Origin: Streptomyces sp. ASQP_92
Lineage (GTDB): Bacteria > Actinomycetota > Actinomycetes > Streptomycetales > Streptomycetaceae
DNA length: 40,110 bases
Assembly: GCF_025399895.1 (NCBI RefSeq)
Contig: NZ_JAODUA010000033.1
Coordinates: 1 to 40,110, forward strand
Direction: 5' to 3'
The position numbers and the translations under genes were made by a program. The notes under the pieces are model-generated. The model saw nothing but the letters and a program-made list of their open reading frames with translations, was not told where the DNA came from and did no database searches. Below are positions 1 through 7,348 of this stretch, one piece after another (position 1 is the first letter of the stretch; each line of letters starts with the position of its first letter).

Positions 1-364
1 GGACGAAGGTGCGGTCCGTACGAACCACGGTGCATGTGTACGAGCGTTCCCTGAAAGAGATCTTGAGTGCCCGGGACTTGTTCCTGAAGGCCCGTCGATT
101 GAAGTCCAAGGCCGCCTGCGTTCCGTCGATGAACAGCGAACTGTTCTCCAAGGACAGGGGGTGGAAGGAGTCCGAGCGGTACCGGACCTCCGGCACGTTC
201 TCGCCCTGGACACGTAGTTCAGCCTTCGGGAGCTTCTTCCCTCTCAGAATCCTGTTCCTCGGCCGGATCGTGACCACCTTGCCGAAAGGGCCGACGATCC
301 CCTCGAATCCGGTCTCGTTCTTCGTGCGGTAGTGGTGCAGCTCAAATATGAAGGCGTCGCTCAT
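1..364 (-). CDS. Hypothetical protein, 3' end outside window
   Basis: The minus strand reads open from an ATG at 364 to the window edge, about 121 codons, beginning MSDAFIFELHHYRTKNETGF. A purine-rich AGGTGGAG lies directly upstream. The frame uses GC-ending codons throughout and has no stop, so I read it as real although it is cut by the window. It contains many basic residues in its middle and no obvious signal peptide or membrane segment. It starts 26 bases after the stop of the relic at 391-735 on the same strand, so the two were probably co-transcribed. I do not recognise the family. Its place behind a toxin-like C-terminus suggests a partner or immunity role, which is inference only. 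Confidence 0.6.
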   Translation of the reverse strand, partial: MSDAFIFELHHYRTKNETGFEGIVGPFGKVVTIRPRNRILRGKKLPKAELRVQGENVPEVRYRSDSFHPLSLENSSLFIDGTQAALDFNRRAFRNKSRALKISFRERSYTCTVVRTDRTFV

Positions 365-390
365 CTCCACCTGCCTGTGTCCCTATGAGG

Positions 391-735
391 TCAGAACCAG
401 TGTGACGGGTTCAGGTGCTTGGCCGCGCTCTTGGCTCCGCCGGCTCTTTCATGGCTCGACTTCGGGGACTTGTCGCCGACCCAGTTGGCTGTCTGCCCGC
501 CCCGTCCTTGATGTCGTCCCAATGCTCGACCACGTTGGCCCCACCGTAGACAAGGCCGACGCCGACAGCCAGGCCGATGGTGACGGCGCCGGAGCGGGGC
601 GATCAAGGCGGTGGTCACGGACGCGTTGGAGCCCACCTCCGCCCCATAGGCGACGTAACCCGCGCCCTTCTTCTGGTACGCCCCGATCGAGTTTCCCTGA
701 ACCACGACGTCAGCGAAGGGGACCCAGGTGGAGAT
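391..735 (-). pseudogene. C-terminal relic of a T7SS/polymorphic-toxin-like protein
   Basis: Minus-strand coding sequence can be followed through two frame changes. It runs from WVPFADVVVQGNSIGAYQKK (near 735-660), through a glycine/valine-rich membrane-like stretch around AVTIGLAVGVGLVYGG (frame change near 590), to a tail with ANWVGDKSPKS and AAKHLNPSHWF (second change near 500) and a TGA at 391-393. A hydrophobic hairpin followed by a WVGDK and AKxLNP tail is, from memory, typical of large Streptomyces proteins found with WXG100/ESX-like or polymorphic-toxin loci. The N-terminus is missing: near 720-735 the sequence changes to plus-strand tpg-like coding. Two frameshifts plus truncation make it a pseudogene. 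Confidence 0.5.
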
Positions 736-948
736 GGATCGCGTGACATCCGGGCCATCACCCAGGCCCTGCCGCCCGAGTACGCCGATCAACTGTTCAG
801 CGCACGGGAGCACGGCGCCACGGAAGCCCAGCCCCGGCAGATCGCGCCGCAGACGGCCTGGCCCGGAGTACTTCCGCGCCAACAACAGTCGGCACATGGC
901 CTGGGCGTGGGGTTCGCCGACATGGAACGGCTCGACATCGAGCTGTAG
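718..948 (+). pseudogene. tpg: C-terminal relic of a second tpg (terminal protein)
   Basis: The plus strand encodes RDIRAITQALPPEYADQLFS and ends with VGFADMERLDIEL. These align with DRIRHLTVALPPRFAARLFD and VRFTDIEHLEFDL at the end of the intact tpg at 4951-5508. A one-base frame change is needed near 855-870, where the alternative frame gives EYFRANNSRHMAW in place of the intact VYFQDGGRR. Only the last ~75 codons remain. The N-terminal DNA-binding half and the position equivalent to Thr114 of the intact protein are absent, because homology begins just after that point. The relic abuts the oppositely oriented toxin-like relic, marking a recombination joint. Confidence 0.75.
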
Positions 949-1043
949 GCCACCACGCCTTGAGCGCCAACGCTTCCCTCCGCCCCGTAACCGCTGCAAC
1001 AGGGCCCTGTTGACGGGGGAATCGACCAGGGCGAGGGGACAGT

Positions 1044-1361
1044 ATGAACAGGGCAGCCACAACCTCTGCGGCAGCAGTACTCGCGACGGCCGCGAGCAGC
1101 GCCGCGACCGCTTCGGCGACCTCCGTTATCGGCTTCGGGAACAGCGCCTACGGGAACGAATGCCGCAACATCACGGGCTTTCGCCCCGGGACCTCGACCG
1201 GAAGATCGTCGGGCATCGCCGCGGGACTGACCACTGCACTTCCTGTGGCCGGACCCACGAATCAGTGCGGAAACCTTGGCCTGCCGACCAATGCGTCCAA
1301 GCCAGTCACCTTCCCGATCTTCGTCCCCGCACAGCCTGACCCTCCCCTGGAGCCATCCTGA
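1044..1361 (+). CDS. Small secreted protein with paired cysteines
   Basis: This 105-residue protein starts at ATG 1044 behind GAGGGGACAGT. It has a classic signal peptide (MNRAATTSAAAVLATAASSA, cleavage after ATASA near residue 25). The mature part begins TSVIGFGNSAYGNECRN and contains GPTNQCGNLGLP, giving two cysteines about 35 residues apart. From memory this resembles small secreted Streptomyces proteins with a GIGNAAFxNxC start that are loosely chaplin-like, but it lacks a clear hydrophobic chaplin domain or sortase signal. The last ~15 residues are proline-rich. A hairpin terminator follows 24 bases after the stop, so it is probably monocistronic. The function is unknown; extracellular location is well supported. 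Confidence 0.75.
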   Translation: MNRAATTSAAAVLATAASSAATASATSVIGFGNSAYGNECRNITGFRPGTSTGRSSGIAAGLTTALPVAGPTNQCGNLGLPTNASKPVTFPIFVPAQPDPPLEPS

Positions 1362-1384
1362 TGAGAGACCTGTAGGCGCCTGCC

Positions 1385-1412
1385 CCGGCCCAATTAGCGC
1401 CGGTTGGGTCGG
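1385..1412 (+). terminator. Hairpin terminator after the small secreted protein
   Basis: CCGGCCCAA (1385-1393) pairs with TTGGGTCGG (1404-1412), a 9-bp stem with one G-T pair around a 10-base loop. It sits 24 bases past the stop at 1361. No T-tract follows, which is common in Streptomyces. Confidence 0.55.
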
Positions 1413-1720
1413 CTCGGGAATCCGGAACGAGGTGGCCATTCGTCACCCGCCTTCGTTGGTTTGGAGCGTGGGTCAGCAACGGGCAACTGGCCGGGTGATC
1501 CTGATCGGCGGGATCGGTCGCGGTACACCGGTCACCCTTCTGCGGTGTGTTGTGGATGTCTCGGCAGGGTGGGTCGGTGGCGTGTCTCGCTGCTCAGGCG
1601 ATCGCGGACGCGAGTGCGGTTGTTCCGGCGCGTCGGAAGATCTTGCGGAGGTTGTGGCGGCGGCCAGCAGTTGCCACTCTCCGCAGGCGCCGTCCTCGCC
1701 GCGCATGAGGAGCTACCGAC
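1413..1720. other. Degraded stretch without a recognised gene
   Basis: No frame with a plausible start, ribosome binding site and recognisable protein was found on either strand. It lies between the secreted-protein terminator and the istA relic and is probably decayed mobile-element DNA. Confidence 0.4.
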
Positions 1721-1950
1721 TTGCGTACTTCCAGGGCGACGGCGTCTGCGGTCAGGGCACCGCTCTTCACGGTCGCTGGGAGCCCTGCGACGAGTTGTTC
1801 GTGGGGCAGGTGGCGGCTGAGGAGGACTTCAATCAGGGCCCCGGTGTGTCGCGCTCGCAGTGGGTGCACCGCACTATCCCACCAGGCGTCATGGATCGGG
1901 GTGACCCGGCTTGCGGCCCGGGCCGTCCAGGGCTGTCGTGCCGGGCAAGG
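1721..1950 (-). pseudogene. istA: istA relic (IS21-family transposase C-terminal part)
   Basis: Minus-strand translation gives VTPIHDAWWDSAVHP, then ALIEVLLSRHLPHEQLVAGL and GALTADAVALEVRK. This matches the C-terminal part of actinobacterial IS21 IstA proteins (FTPxHDAWW, ALIEVLLLHRHLPHE, ADAVALEARK). A segment reading AALPGTTALDG upstream, in another frame, matches the preceding GAFPGATAL motif, so a frameshift lies near 1910. The catalytic N-terminal half is missing. The usual proline-rich tail cannot be followed beyond about 1720. The same family reappears as istB at the right edge of the window. Confidence 0.7.
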
Positions 1951-1964
1951 CGGCTTGGCTCGAC

Positions 1965-2302
1965 GGTCGAGGCTGGTACGAGGCAGACCCCGCATGCGGT
2001 GACTTCGCCCCCGTGCCCTGGCCGGACGCGGCCTCGCGGCTGCAGCCGGCCAGGTTCTCCACCCCAGGGCCGATCCACGAGACCGCCGGCACCGTGCGCG
2101 GGACCGGTACGTCAACCAGGTCGGCAACAGTGTTCGATGCACCACCACCGGCAGCACCGACAGCGGGATCGCTTGGGGCGCTGTGACGTCCCAACCGCGC
2201 TTGGCGGTGACGAAGGCAGTGTCCCTCGACCTCCACAACGGAGGCCAATCCGGCATATCCGCAGTACAGCGCCTACTGGCTCATGAGGACCAACTGAGTT
2301 GA
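1965..2302 (+). pseudogene. Frameshifted toxin-like C-terminus coupled to YrhB-type gene
   Basis: Two plus-strand frames join into one plausible protein: PARFSTPGPIHETAGTVR, then after a one- or two-base slip near 2100, DRYVNQVGNSVRCTTTGSTD, SGIAWGAVTSQPRLAVTKAV and HNGGQSGISAVQRLLAHED, with TGA at 2300-2302. Codon use is GC-ending throughout. The stop overlaps the ATG of the next gene (TGATG), the usual sign of translational coupling. Its position upstream of a YrhB/Imm35-like gene suggests it was the C-terminus of a toxin or secreted partner. I do not recognise the fold. The N-terminus is lost at the joint with the istA relic, so the left limit is approximate. Confidence 0.45.
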
Positions 2303-2577
2303 TGGACAGGGAAGTTGCCGAACAACGAGCCGCCCGGTTTCTTGCGGAGCGGAGCCAGGCTTGGCTGTCTAGCAAGGTCCGCATAATCGTCGAGGACTGC
2401 TTTATCGACGCCGACCGGCTCCTTGCGCCCTACGACCGCATCGAGTTTCTTGACGAGGGTGATGAAGACGCTCAGCTTGGCGGTAATTTGCCGATCCGTG
2501 TCGACCTGAAGACAGGGGAGTGCTCTTTCGTCACATGGGAGGAACTCGATGACTTCATGGAGCGAGGTCTGTTCTGA
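2302..2577 (+). CDS. YrhB/Imm35-like small protein, probable immunity protein
   Basis: A 91-residue acidic protein starting MDREVAEQRAARFLAERSQ and ending DLKTGECSFVTWEELDDFME. The layout of an N-terminal helix with a conserved LAERS-type segment, then a strand-rich part ending in a DxxTG turn, resembles YrhB-domain/Imm35-type proteins encoded behind polymorphic toxins. It has no signal peptide or membrane segment, so it is cytosolic. I chose ATG 2302 because it overlaps the preceding frame's stop as TGATG; a TTG at 2299 is an alternative, with GAGGA 10 bases upstream. The predicted role, neutralising the upstream partner, is inference from family and position. Confidence 0.6.
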   Translation: MDREVAEQRAARFLAERSQAWLSSKVRIIVEDCFIDADRLLAPYDRIEFLDEGDEDAQLGGNLPIRVDLKTGECSFVTWEELDDFMERGLF

Positions 2578-2663
2578 GTGCCTTGCGAAGATCCTGTCCC
2601 CGGCTTCACCCCATGCCGGGCGCCACCACCCCTGGGGAAAGCGTGAACACCACCCGCCGCCAT

Positions 2664-2707
2664 TTACGCTGTCCGTACGCGCTTGGTACGCGAAACGTGC
2701 GCTTCGC
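2664..2707 (+). promoter_or_regulatory. Four 11-bp direct repeats upstream of tap
   Basis: The sequence reads TTACGCTGTCC, GTACGCGCTTG, GTACGCGAAAC, GTGCGCTTCGC without gaps. GTACGCG occurs twice perfectly at an 11-bp step, with degenerate copies on each side. One helical turn per repeat places all copies on one DNA face. They end 26 bases before the tap start and probably overlap its promoter. A binding site for the Tap helix-turn-helix, or for another regulator, is inferred. CGTAC (2674-2678) and GTACG (2686-2690) also form a short inverted repeat. Confidence 0.5.
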
Positions 2708-2733
2708 GCTAGGGTCGGGGCTGGAGGTGCTGT

Positions 2734-4944
2734 ATGTCCGAGCTGTTCGACGCCGTTGACGCACTCATCGCGTCCCGCTCCCCGTTGCCGCCGGCGGCGG
2801 AACGCAAGCGGCTGCGCCAGGCGCACGGCCTGACCCTGGACGAGGTGGCCGGCGCTCTGGATGTGCGGCGGGCGACGGTCAGCGGTTGGGAGGCCGGCAG
2901 GACGGAGCCTCGGCCGCCGGAGCGTGACGCCTACGCTCGTATGCTCAAGCAGCTCGCCCAGCTCTACCCCGCCAACGCTCCGGCTCCCACGGAAGCCACC
3001 GCGGTTCCCGACACGCGCGCCCCCGCCCCTCTCGCACCGCCGGTAGCTGAAGCGGCCACAACCCGCGCAAGCTCCACAGCCCCTACCGCAAAGCCTGCTT
3101 CCCGGATCACCACACCGCGTCCCGCGGCTGTCCCGCCTGCGACCAGGCCGACGTCGCAGAGGGCGACGTCACAGAAGCCGGACGCGAGGAAGACCGCTGC
3201 GGCTGGGGATGCCGACGCGCGCTTCGAGAACGGACCGCTGGCCGTGGTCGACGTCATCGACGGTGAGGCGGTTGCGTACTGCGTTGGTGGTCTGGTTCTG
3301 GACGTGCCCGCGAAGTCGCTTCCCGCGCTGGTGGAGTGGACGCTACGCGAAGGGCGGCTCGGTCAGCCGAAGCTCGCCGGTCCGGGCAAGGACGCCGACC
3401 CACTGCTCGTGCTCACCGAGGCCGCGCTGGCGCGCTATGGCCTGCCCACGACGCTCACCAAGGAGGAGCGCCTGGCCGGACGGATTCCGGAGGGCCACAA
3501 GGTCATCAAGCAACTGGCCCGCGCGCACTGGCAGTTGACCAAGCGTGGGTTCGGGCCGTGGGCGCGCATCTATCGACCTGCGCAGGGTGCGGAGCGCTCC
3601 TGTGTGCAGCTGTGCATCCCGTCGTGGGACGCGCTCGACACCCGGCACTGGGCCGACGCCGCCCAGCTTCCGCCGGCCGAACTGGCCCGCGTCCTGGGCA
3701 TGTACGCGGCCCGGGTGATGACGCCGCGCGGCTCGACCGCCGTCACGGGTCTGGAACTGATGACCGCCCTGCATCCGCCGACCCGCGCCTCCGAGCCCGA
3801 CGCCGACGGCAGGCGGCATTCCGAGCACAACCCCGGCTCGCTGGGCAAGGAGCCGGTGGACTGCGCACCCTGCGAGGCACCTGACGGCCACCCGCTCCTG
3901 GCCGGCCTGCCGCGTTTCCACCAGCGCACCCCGGCCGAGGTCCTGGTGGAGGAGGCGTACGACTGGGCACGCCCGCTCACCGACGCCGAATGCCTTCGCC
4001 CCCACCTGGTGGGCATCGATGTGAACATGGCCTTCGCCGCCGGCGCGAACGGTCTCATCGTCGGTCTGGACGCGCCGGAGCACGTCAAGAACCCCGTCTT
4101 CGACGCGAAACTGCCCGGCTCCTGGCTGGTCGACCTGTCCCACGTCGACCTGTCCCGCGTAAAGCTCGCCAAGGACAAGTGGGCTGAGCTGGACGGCGCG
4201 TTGCTGCCCAGCCCGTTCACGCCGAAGGGCGAGCAGCCGCAGGGGCCGGCCTGGTACGCGACGCCGACCGTGGCGTACGCGGTGGAGCTCGGTTACGAGG
4301 TGCGCCCCATCGAGGCGTACGTCCGCCGCGACACCGGCCGCTACCTGGACGCCTGGTACAACCGGCTGCGGGATGCCTACATCGCGACGATGGCCGACCT
4401 CGGAGTGGGCGCGGACCTGACGCCGGAGGAGTTCCTGAAGGCGATGGACGGATACCGGCAGCGTGACCCCGAGTTGGCGATCGTCGTGTCCGCGATCAAG
4501 GCGACGGTGAAGGGCGGTATCGGCAAGCTGCGCGAACGCCCGCGCGGGGAGGGCTGGAAACCCGGACAGCCGTGGCGGGCCTTGGCCCGGCCCACCTGGC
4601 GCCCGGACATCCGCGCGGCGGTCATCTCCCGCACCCGGATCAACATGCACCGCAAGATCGTCAAGCATGCCGCCTTCACCGGCCAGTACCCGGTGGCCGT
4701 CCTCTCGGACTGCGCCGTCTACGCCTCCGACGGCCCTTCCCCGCTGGACTTCCTGCCCTACCGGGACGGCAAGCCGCTGCCGGGCGGCTTCAAGCTCGGC
4801 GTGAACCCCGGGCTGGTGAAATGGGAGGGCACCCAGAGTGTGCTGTGGGGCGAGGGCGTGCGCGAGGAGTTCAACGCCCCGGAGCTCAACCTCGCCCGGT
4901 ACATCAAGGACGGCACCGTCACCGGCGCCGACCATGGGGAGTAG
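2734..4944 (+). CDS. tap: Telomere-associated protein Tap
   Basis: This 736-residue protein matches Streptomyces Tap in length, layout and partner. An XRE-type helix-turn-helix spans roughly residues 24-62 (RKRLRQAHGLTLDEVAGALD, then VSGWEAGRTEPRPPE). A Pro/Ala/Thr-rich linker (about 78-160) follows, then a long globular region containing VGIDVNMAFAAG and LSDCAVYASDG. These acidic motifs are where I would look for polymerase-like catalytic residues. Tap is known to bind the single-stranded 3' overhang of linear Streptomyces telomeres, recruit Tpg, and take part in adding the first nucleotides to Tpg. ATG 2734 has GGAGG six bases upstream. The frame is intact and tpg follows after 6 bases, so the pair looks functional. 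Confidence 0.95.
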   Translation: MSELFDAVDALIASRSPLPPAAERKRLRQAHGLTLDEVAGALDVRRATVSGWEAGRTEPRPPERDAYARMLKQLAQLYPANAPAPTEATAVPDTRAPAPLAPPVAEAATTRASSTAPTAKPASRITTPRPAAVPPATRPTSQRATSQKPDARKTAAAGDADARFENGPLAVVDVIDGEAVAYCVGGLVLDVPAKSLPALVEWTLREGRLGQPKLAGPGKDADPLLVLTEAALARYGLPTTLTKEERLAGRIPEGHKVIKQLARAHWQLTKRGFGPWARIYRPAQGAERSCVQLCIPSWDALDTRHWADAAQLPPAELARVLGMYAARVMTPRGSTAVTGLELMTALHPPTRASEPDADGRRHSEHNPGSLGKEPVDCAPCEAPDGHPLLAGLPRFHQRTPAEVLVEEAYDWARPLTDAECLRPHLVGIDVNMAFAAGANGLIVGLDAPEHVKNPVFDAKLPGSWLVDLSHVDLSRVKLAKDKWAELDGALLPSPFTPKGEQPQGPAWYATPTVAYAVELGYEVRPIEAYVRRDTGRYLDAWYNRLRDAYIATMADLGVGADLTPEEFLKAMDGYRQRDPELAIVVSAIKATVKGGIGKLRERPRGEGWKPGQPWRALARPTWRPDIRAAVISRTRINMHRKIVKHAAFTGQYPVAVLSDCAVYASDGPSPLDFLPYRDGKPLPGGFKLGVNPGLVKWEGTQSVLWGEGVREEFNAPELNLARYIKDGTVTGADHGE

Positions 4945-4950
4945 CAGCCG

Positions 4951-5508
4951 ATGACCATGTTCGGGGACGGCCTGGACGCCGCGGTGCAGAAGGCGTTCAC
5001 CCGTCCAGCGCCCAAGAGCGCGCCCGCGCAGATGCGCTACCTGGTCAAGCAACTGGGCGGCACGAAGGCGGTCGCGCAGATGCTGCGCATCTCCCAGCGC
5101 ACCGTCGAACGGTACGTCAAGGCCCAGATCAAGAAGCCCCGTCCGGACCTCGCCGCGCGCCTGGAGCGCGAGGTGAAGGCCCGGTGGCAGCCGCAGATCC
5201 GGGCCAAGGCCAAGGCGAAGGCGGCGAGCACGGGCGGCATCGTCCTCGACGCCCGCGCCCGCATGGGCTACACCGCGCCGATCGGGTCGACCGACCAGGA
5301 CCGCATCCGGCACCTGACGGTCGCCCTGCCGCCCCGCTTCGCCGCCCGCCTCTTCGACGCCCAGGAGGCCGGCGCAGGCGATGCCCAGCTCCAGGAGATC
5401 GCGGCCGAAGCGCTGAAGGAGGTCTACTTCCAGGACGGCGGCCGCCGCGCCGGCTCCCTGGAGGGGGTCCGGTTCACCGACATCGAGCATCTGGAGTTCG
5501 ACCTGTAG
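4951..5508 (+). CDS. tpg: Terminal protein Tpg
   Basis: The 185-residue product matches the ~184-residue terminal proteins that are covalently attached to the 5' ends of linear Streptomyces replicons and prime end-patching synthesis. A helix-turn-helix lies at about residues 36-58 (GGTKAVAQMLRISQRTVERY). A lysine/alanine-rich region follows (about 75-92). The stretch IGST places a threonine at residue 114, the position I recall as the reported nucleotide-linking residue of chromosomal Tpg. The C-terminus ends LEGVRFTDIEHLEFDL. ATG 4951 lies nine bases after GGGGAG inside the tap stop region, so translation is probably coupled to tap. A decayed copy of this gene's 3' end is at 718-948. Confidence 0.95.
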   Translation: MTMFGDGLDAAVQKAFTRPAPKSAPAQMRYLVKQLGGTKAVAQMLRISQRTVERYVKAQIKKPRPDLAARLEREVKARWQPQIRAKAKAKAASTGGIVLDARARMGYTAPIGSTDQDRIRHLTVALPPRFAARLFDAQEAGAGDAQLQEIAAEALKEVYFQDGGRRAGSLEGVRFTDIEHLEFDL

Positions 5509-5884
5509 CAGCCGCGCCCCGAGCAGCCCGTGAGCTCCTCCTCCGTCAGGGTGACACCGAAGCGGAACGGTCATGCTTGGCCCCGCCTGCCACACATCTC
5601 CTCCGAGCGGGCCTTGTACCGAGCGGAGACAGGCACGCAGTGGCAACGGGTCTTCGATCACGGCTCCCGGCGGGCCCGACACCACGCCTGTCCTCAGACC
5701 TCGGGATGACGGGCGTGGCCAGTCCGGGCCAGCCGTCAGGTTTCGTCCCGCCGAATCGAGAGGTCGGCCGGCAATCTCCGACGAAACCCACCAGGGCCCG
5801 GCCACGCGGCGTGCGGGGAGGTCCACTGCTCCACTGCTCGGGCTGTCCGTCCCCGGTACGGAAGCCGCGACAATCGCTCCCCCT
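5509..5884. other. Intergenic region downstream of tpg
   Basis: 376 bases with no recognised gene on either strand. Several short GC-rich inverted repeats are present but none stands out as a strong terminator. This convergent space separates tap-tpg from the oppositely transcribed SnoaL-like gene. Confidence 0.4.
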
Positions 5885-5914
5885 CAAGACCTGGCAAGAC
5901 CTGGCAAGACCTGG
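5885..5914. repeat. Three perfect 10-bp tandem repeats
   Basis: CAAGACCTGG is repeated three times head to tail and ends one base before the stop codon of the SnoaL-like gene (minus strand, stop at 5915). Its function is unknown. Confidence 0.8.
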
Positions 5915-6313
5915 TCACATCACGACGTCAGTCTCCAGAGGACCCGCCGTAATGCGGAGGGTACGGACGCGGACCGGCTCTTCCCGGTCCAGGTAGAAGA
6001 TGTGCATGAACGGGGCCCGCACCACCCGGTCCGGTGCGCTCTTCTTGGCCATCGTCGCCTCGCCGCGCAGCAGGTGGACGCCGTCGTCGGCGGCCCAGTA
6101 CTCCAGAACCTTGTGGGTGATGTTGAGCGGAGCGTCGATTTTGACGAAGAACGCCTTGATGGCCTCGACGCCATGGAGGTGCTCGGTACCGAAGAACATG
6201 TCACTGGCCTCCGTCAGCGGCGCGAAGCCCTCGTCGAACTCCAGGGTGTCGATGGCGTCCATGAACTTCAGGACCCAGGCGGGTATGGCCGTCGCGTGCG
6301 CAGTGACTGACAT
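5915..6313 (-). CDS. SnoaL/NTF2-like domain protein
   Basis: A 132-residue single-domain protein of the SnoaL-like/NTF2 fold: an N-terminal helix (AIPAWVLKFMDAIDTLEFDE), a FFGTEHLHGVEAIKAFFVKI segment typical of these proteins, then strands containing VLEYWAADDGVHLLRGEATM and PFMHIFYLDREEPVRV. Relatives include polyketide cyclases, ketosteroid-isomerase-like enzymes and many proteins of unknown function. The start at 6313 has AGGAG nearby. It lies 21 bases after the quinone oxidoreductase gene on the same strand, so both are probably one transcript and may act on the same small molecule. The specific substrate cannot be deduced. Confidence 0.85.
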   Translation of the reverse strand: MSVTAHATAIPAWVLKFMDAIDTLEFDEGFAPLTEASDMFFGTEHLHGVEAIKAFFVKIDAPLNITHKVLEYWAADDGVHLLRGEATMAKKSAPDRVVRAPFMHIFYLDREEPVRVRTLRITAGPLETDVVM

Positions 6314-6334
6314 GGTGTCGGTCTCCTGATCAGG

Positions 6335-7348
6335 TCACGGGATGTCGAGCAGGACCTTGCCGACCACGCCCTGTTCGAGCGCGGCATGTGCTTCAGCCGT
6401 GCGCTCCAGCGTGAAGTGGTGCAGGGGCATCCCCGCCTCCTCACCCACACGCAACGCACCTTCGTCCACGGCTGCCGCCACGTCGGTGAGGGCCTGCTGC
6501 TTCGCGGCAGGCGGCACGGTATAGACGAAGACGCTCTGCCAGCGCAGGTTGGCCGCCAACGAGGAGAGCACAGGGATGGAGAGCTGCTCGTTCTCGCCGG
6601 CTCCGTAGTACGCCACCACCGCTCCCCGGGCGGCCACCGAAATGTCGAGAGCGGAGTTGGCGCCCGGGGACACCTCCACGATGATGTCGACGCCCCCGGG
6701 GGCATAAGCGAGGATCTCCGCGGCCGCGTCCTGTGATCGGTAGTCGACCACGTGGTGGGCGCCTGCCGCGGCCGCCAGAGCGCCTTTGGCGGGTCCGCTG
6801 ACCGTGGTGATCACGCGCGCTCCGGCCCAACGGGCAAGCTGGATGGCCGCGTTGCCGACGGCGCCCGCGCCGCCTGCCACCAGTACGGTCGCGCCCCGCA
6901 GGGTACCGGGCGCGATACGCCCTGGTCCGCCGTCATGAACTGTCAGCGTGCGGTGGGCGGTCAGGGCCGGGATACCCAGGGCGGCGCCGAGTTCGAACGA
7001 GGCATGGTCGGGCAGCTCGACGGCATGCCGGTCCGGCACGAGCGTGTACTGCTGTGCCGTCCCCCAGGGCCGCTCCCACGCGGCCTCCCAGATCCACACT
7101 CGTTCTCCGACCCGCGCTGGGTCAACCTGTGGTCCGACAGCGTCGATGACTCCGGCGCCGTCCTGGTGGGGCACCTGCTCGATCATGCCCGGCGGCAACG
7201 CACGTCTGCGGCTGCGCCAATCGGTGGGGTTGACACCCGAGACGTGCATACGGACCCGAACTTCGCCCGGACCGGGCTCGGCCACGGGGCGCTCGACGAG
7301 TTGGAGCACGTCGGGACCGCCGGCGGTCGTCCGGATGACGGACTTCAT
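6335..7348 (-). CDS. NADPH:quinone oxidoreductase (MDR superfamily)
   Basis: The 337-residue protein is a medium-chain dehydrogenase/reductase of the zinc-independent quinone-oxidoreductase type. It starts MKSVIRTTAGGPDVLQLVER and has the GroES-like segment GEVRVRMHVSGVNPTDWRSR. The Rossmann motif is in VLVAGGAGAVGNAAIQLARW (AGGAGAVG), followed by GARVITTVSG and VDYRSQDAA, as in NADPH-using members. The zinc-binding cysteine cluster of true alcohol dehydrogenases is absent. AAGGAG lies a few bases before ATG 7348. It is the first gene of a two-gene operon with the SnoaL-like gene. A TetR-type gene lies upstream on the same strand and could regulate it. Probable role: NADPH-dependent reduction of quinones or enones. 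Confidence 0.9.
   Translation of the reverse strand: MKSVIRTTAGGPDVLQLVERPVAEPGPGEVRVRMHVSGVNPTDWRSRRRALPPGMIEQVPHQDGAGVIDAVGPQVDPARVGERVWIWEAAWERPWGTAQQYTLVPDRHAVELPDHASFELGAALGIPALTAHRTLTVHDGGPGRIAPGTLRGATVLVAGGAGAVGNAAIQLARWAGARVITTVSGPAKGALAAAAGAHHVVDYRSQDAAAEILAYAPGGVDIIVEVSPGANSALDISVAARGAVVAYYGAGENEQLSIPVLSSLAANLRWQSVFVYTVPPAAKQQALTDVAAAVDEGALRVGEEAGMPLHHFTLERTAEAHAALEQGVVGKVLLDIP

Noticed and set aside
3343..5826. Long minus-strand frame of ~827 codons opposite tap and tpg
   Set aside because: It is antisense to two clearly recognisable genes, has no family motifs or ribosome binding site, and reflects the scarcity of stops in GC-rich DNA.
5885..5914. CRISPR array considered for the three CAAGACCTGG repeats
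   Set aside because: Direct tandem repeats without spacers; no cas gene in the window.
4572..5996. ~474-codon plus-strand frame overlapping tap, tpg and the gap after them
   Set aside because: Out-of-phase shadow of tap and tpg; its arginine/proline-rich composition is typical of frame-shifted GC-rich coding.
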